Assembly (NCBI RefSeq): GCF_029227915.1
Contig: NC_079883.1
Coordinates: forward strand, 12,338,001-12,402,000
Origin: Hydractinia symbiolongicarpus
Lineage: Eukaryota; Cnidaria; Hydrozoa; Anthoathecata; Hydractiniidae
Direction: 5' to 3'
DNA length: 64,000 bases
The position numbers were made by a program, and so were the translations under genes. Below, one piece after another: positions 63,281 to 64,000 of the stretch. Within the stretch, counting starts at the first letter, position 1. Each line of letters begins with the position of its first letter. The notes beneath the pieces are model-generated. The model worked only from the letters and a program-made list of their open reading frames with translations, searched no databases and had not been told where the DNA came from.

Positions 63281-63785
63281 TTCATTTTCATTTGTTGCCT
63301 TTTCATTTCAATGGCGCTGTGATATATTTCTTGTTATAACAATTAAGGAACGTGGCGGTTGTTGAAAGTGTTTCCTATGACATTTTCCTACGACATTTTC
63401 AGGTGATAGTACGAGAAAAAAGAGCTTTCAAATGCATACTAACTCGATCTATTGCCGATCATCCAATAACCTTGACGGAATGGCAAATAAAATAAAAATC
63501 CGCCGCCTTCCGAGGACTTATATCGCGATCACATTTCGTAACAGCCAAGCGAGGTTTTACCTTAGCGTTTAAGTCACCACCGACATTTGGCCGCGCAACT
63601 ATTCTAAGCTCATTCATTTTGACTTAAGGAGGGGGCGAGCGCGGACGCAGGCCCACACTACCAGAAATTGTACGGTCGAGTTACTGACGTTTGCAGTAAT
63701 CGCAGAGGTCAGTAACTCAAAGAAATTAAATAAAAAAATTTGATCACAACGTCAAAATAAATTGCACGTATTTGCCCCTACTAAT

Positions 63786-63905
63786 GTCTACGGCCATACC
63801 ACGATGAACACACCCGTTCTCGTCTGATCACGGAAGTTAAGCATCGTCGGGCCGGGATAGTACTTGGATGGGGGACCGCCTGGGAACTCCCGGTGTCGTA
63901 GGCTT
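63786..63905 (+). rRNA. 5S rRNA gene, copy 99 (last in window)
   Basis: Matches the consensus. The array continues past 64000 in mid-spacer, so the true copy number is unknown. Confidence 0.97.
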
Positions 63906-64000
63906 TTCATTTTTATTTGTTGCCTTTTCATTTCAATGGCGCTGTGATATATTTCTTGTTATAACAATTAAGGAACGTGGCGGTTGTTGAAAGTGTTTCC

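Larger units (their letters stand above)
2353..64000 (+). repeat. Tandem 5S rDNA array with a truncated U1 copy per unit
   Basis: At least 99 head-to-tail units fill this region and run past the right edge. The basic unit is 625 bp. Units after 5S copies 3-7 and 9 are 609 bp because a 16-bp spacer segment is missing, and a few units differ by 1-2 bp or by a 12-bp gain. The array starts abruptly in mid-spacer at 2353. Taking S as the first base of a 5S gene, each unit contains the 5S gene (S to S+119, plus strand), T-run terminators just after it, a gene-free spacer of about 347 bp, and a U1-like segment on the minus strand at S-158 to S-68. The U1-like segment was seen before all 99 genes. 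The units are nearly identical, and shared private variants at multiples of the unit length point to homogenisation by unequal exchange or gene conversion. Confidence 0.98.

Noticed and set aside
2353-64000. CRISPR-like or mobile-element reading of the array
   Set aside because: The 625-bp units with 5S genes are rDNA. There are no spacers of unrelated sequence, no terminal repeats and no transposase or reverse transcriptase frames.

Overview
The window comes from an animal (metazoan) nuclear genome. It carries replication-dependent histone genes that end in histone-type stem-loops, a U2 snRNA gene, a eukaryotic tRNA-Arg gene with internal A and B boxes, and a very large tandem array of 5S rRNA genes of animal type. 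I cannot name the species. The H3 protein is H3.2-like and the genes look invertebrate. A cnidarian or other early-branching animal is possible, but that is a guess.

Layout. Positions 1-1651 hold a small multigene-family cluster: linker histone H1 (+, 32-583), core histone H3 (-, 945-1355), tail to tail with H1, and U2 snRNA (-, about 1468-1651) immediately upstream of H3 on the same strand. Identical stem-loops follow both histone stop codons. A tRNA-Arg(ACG) gene lies at 1974-2046 (-). Positions 2047-2352 are unremarkable unique sequence. At 2353 an abrupt boundary starts a tandem array that fills the rest of the window and runs off its right edge. I located 99 consecutive 5S rRNA genes, all on the + strand, in a basic unit of 625 bp (609 bp in a subfamily near the left edge).

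Each 625-bp unit holds one 120-nt 5S gene with internal promoter boxes and T-run terminators. On the opposite strand, 68-158 bp upstream of each 5S gene, it also holds the 3' half of a U1 snRNA: stem-loop III, an Sm-site-like sequence and stem-loop IV. The U1 5' end, with the 5'-splice-site-pairing sequence and stem-loop I, is absent, so this is a truncated U1 copy amplified as a passenger of the 5S array. The rest of the spacer has no recognisable gene. The only open frames in the array are short and follow repeat-unit differences, so I treat them as spurious.

The array shows vivid concerted evolution. Private variants recur at 1-, 2-, 4- and 5-unit spacings (higher-order duplications), and a 16-bp spacer deletion is confined to units near the left edge. 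By my hand count, 72 of the 99 genes differ from the consensus at one or more positions, some in helix V or in the internal promoter.

The most interesting observations are the truncated U1 in every unit, the linkage of histone, U2, tRNA and 5S/U1 families within a few kilobases, and an H3 with histidine in place of the nearly invariant proline 43. I found no new enzymatic or defence system in this window.
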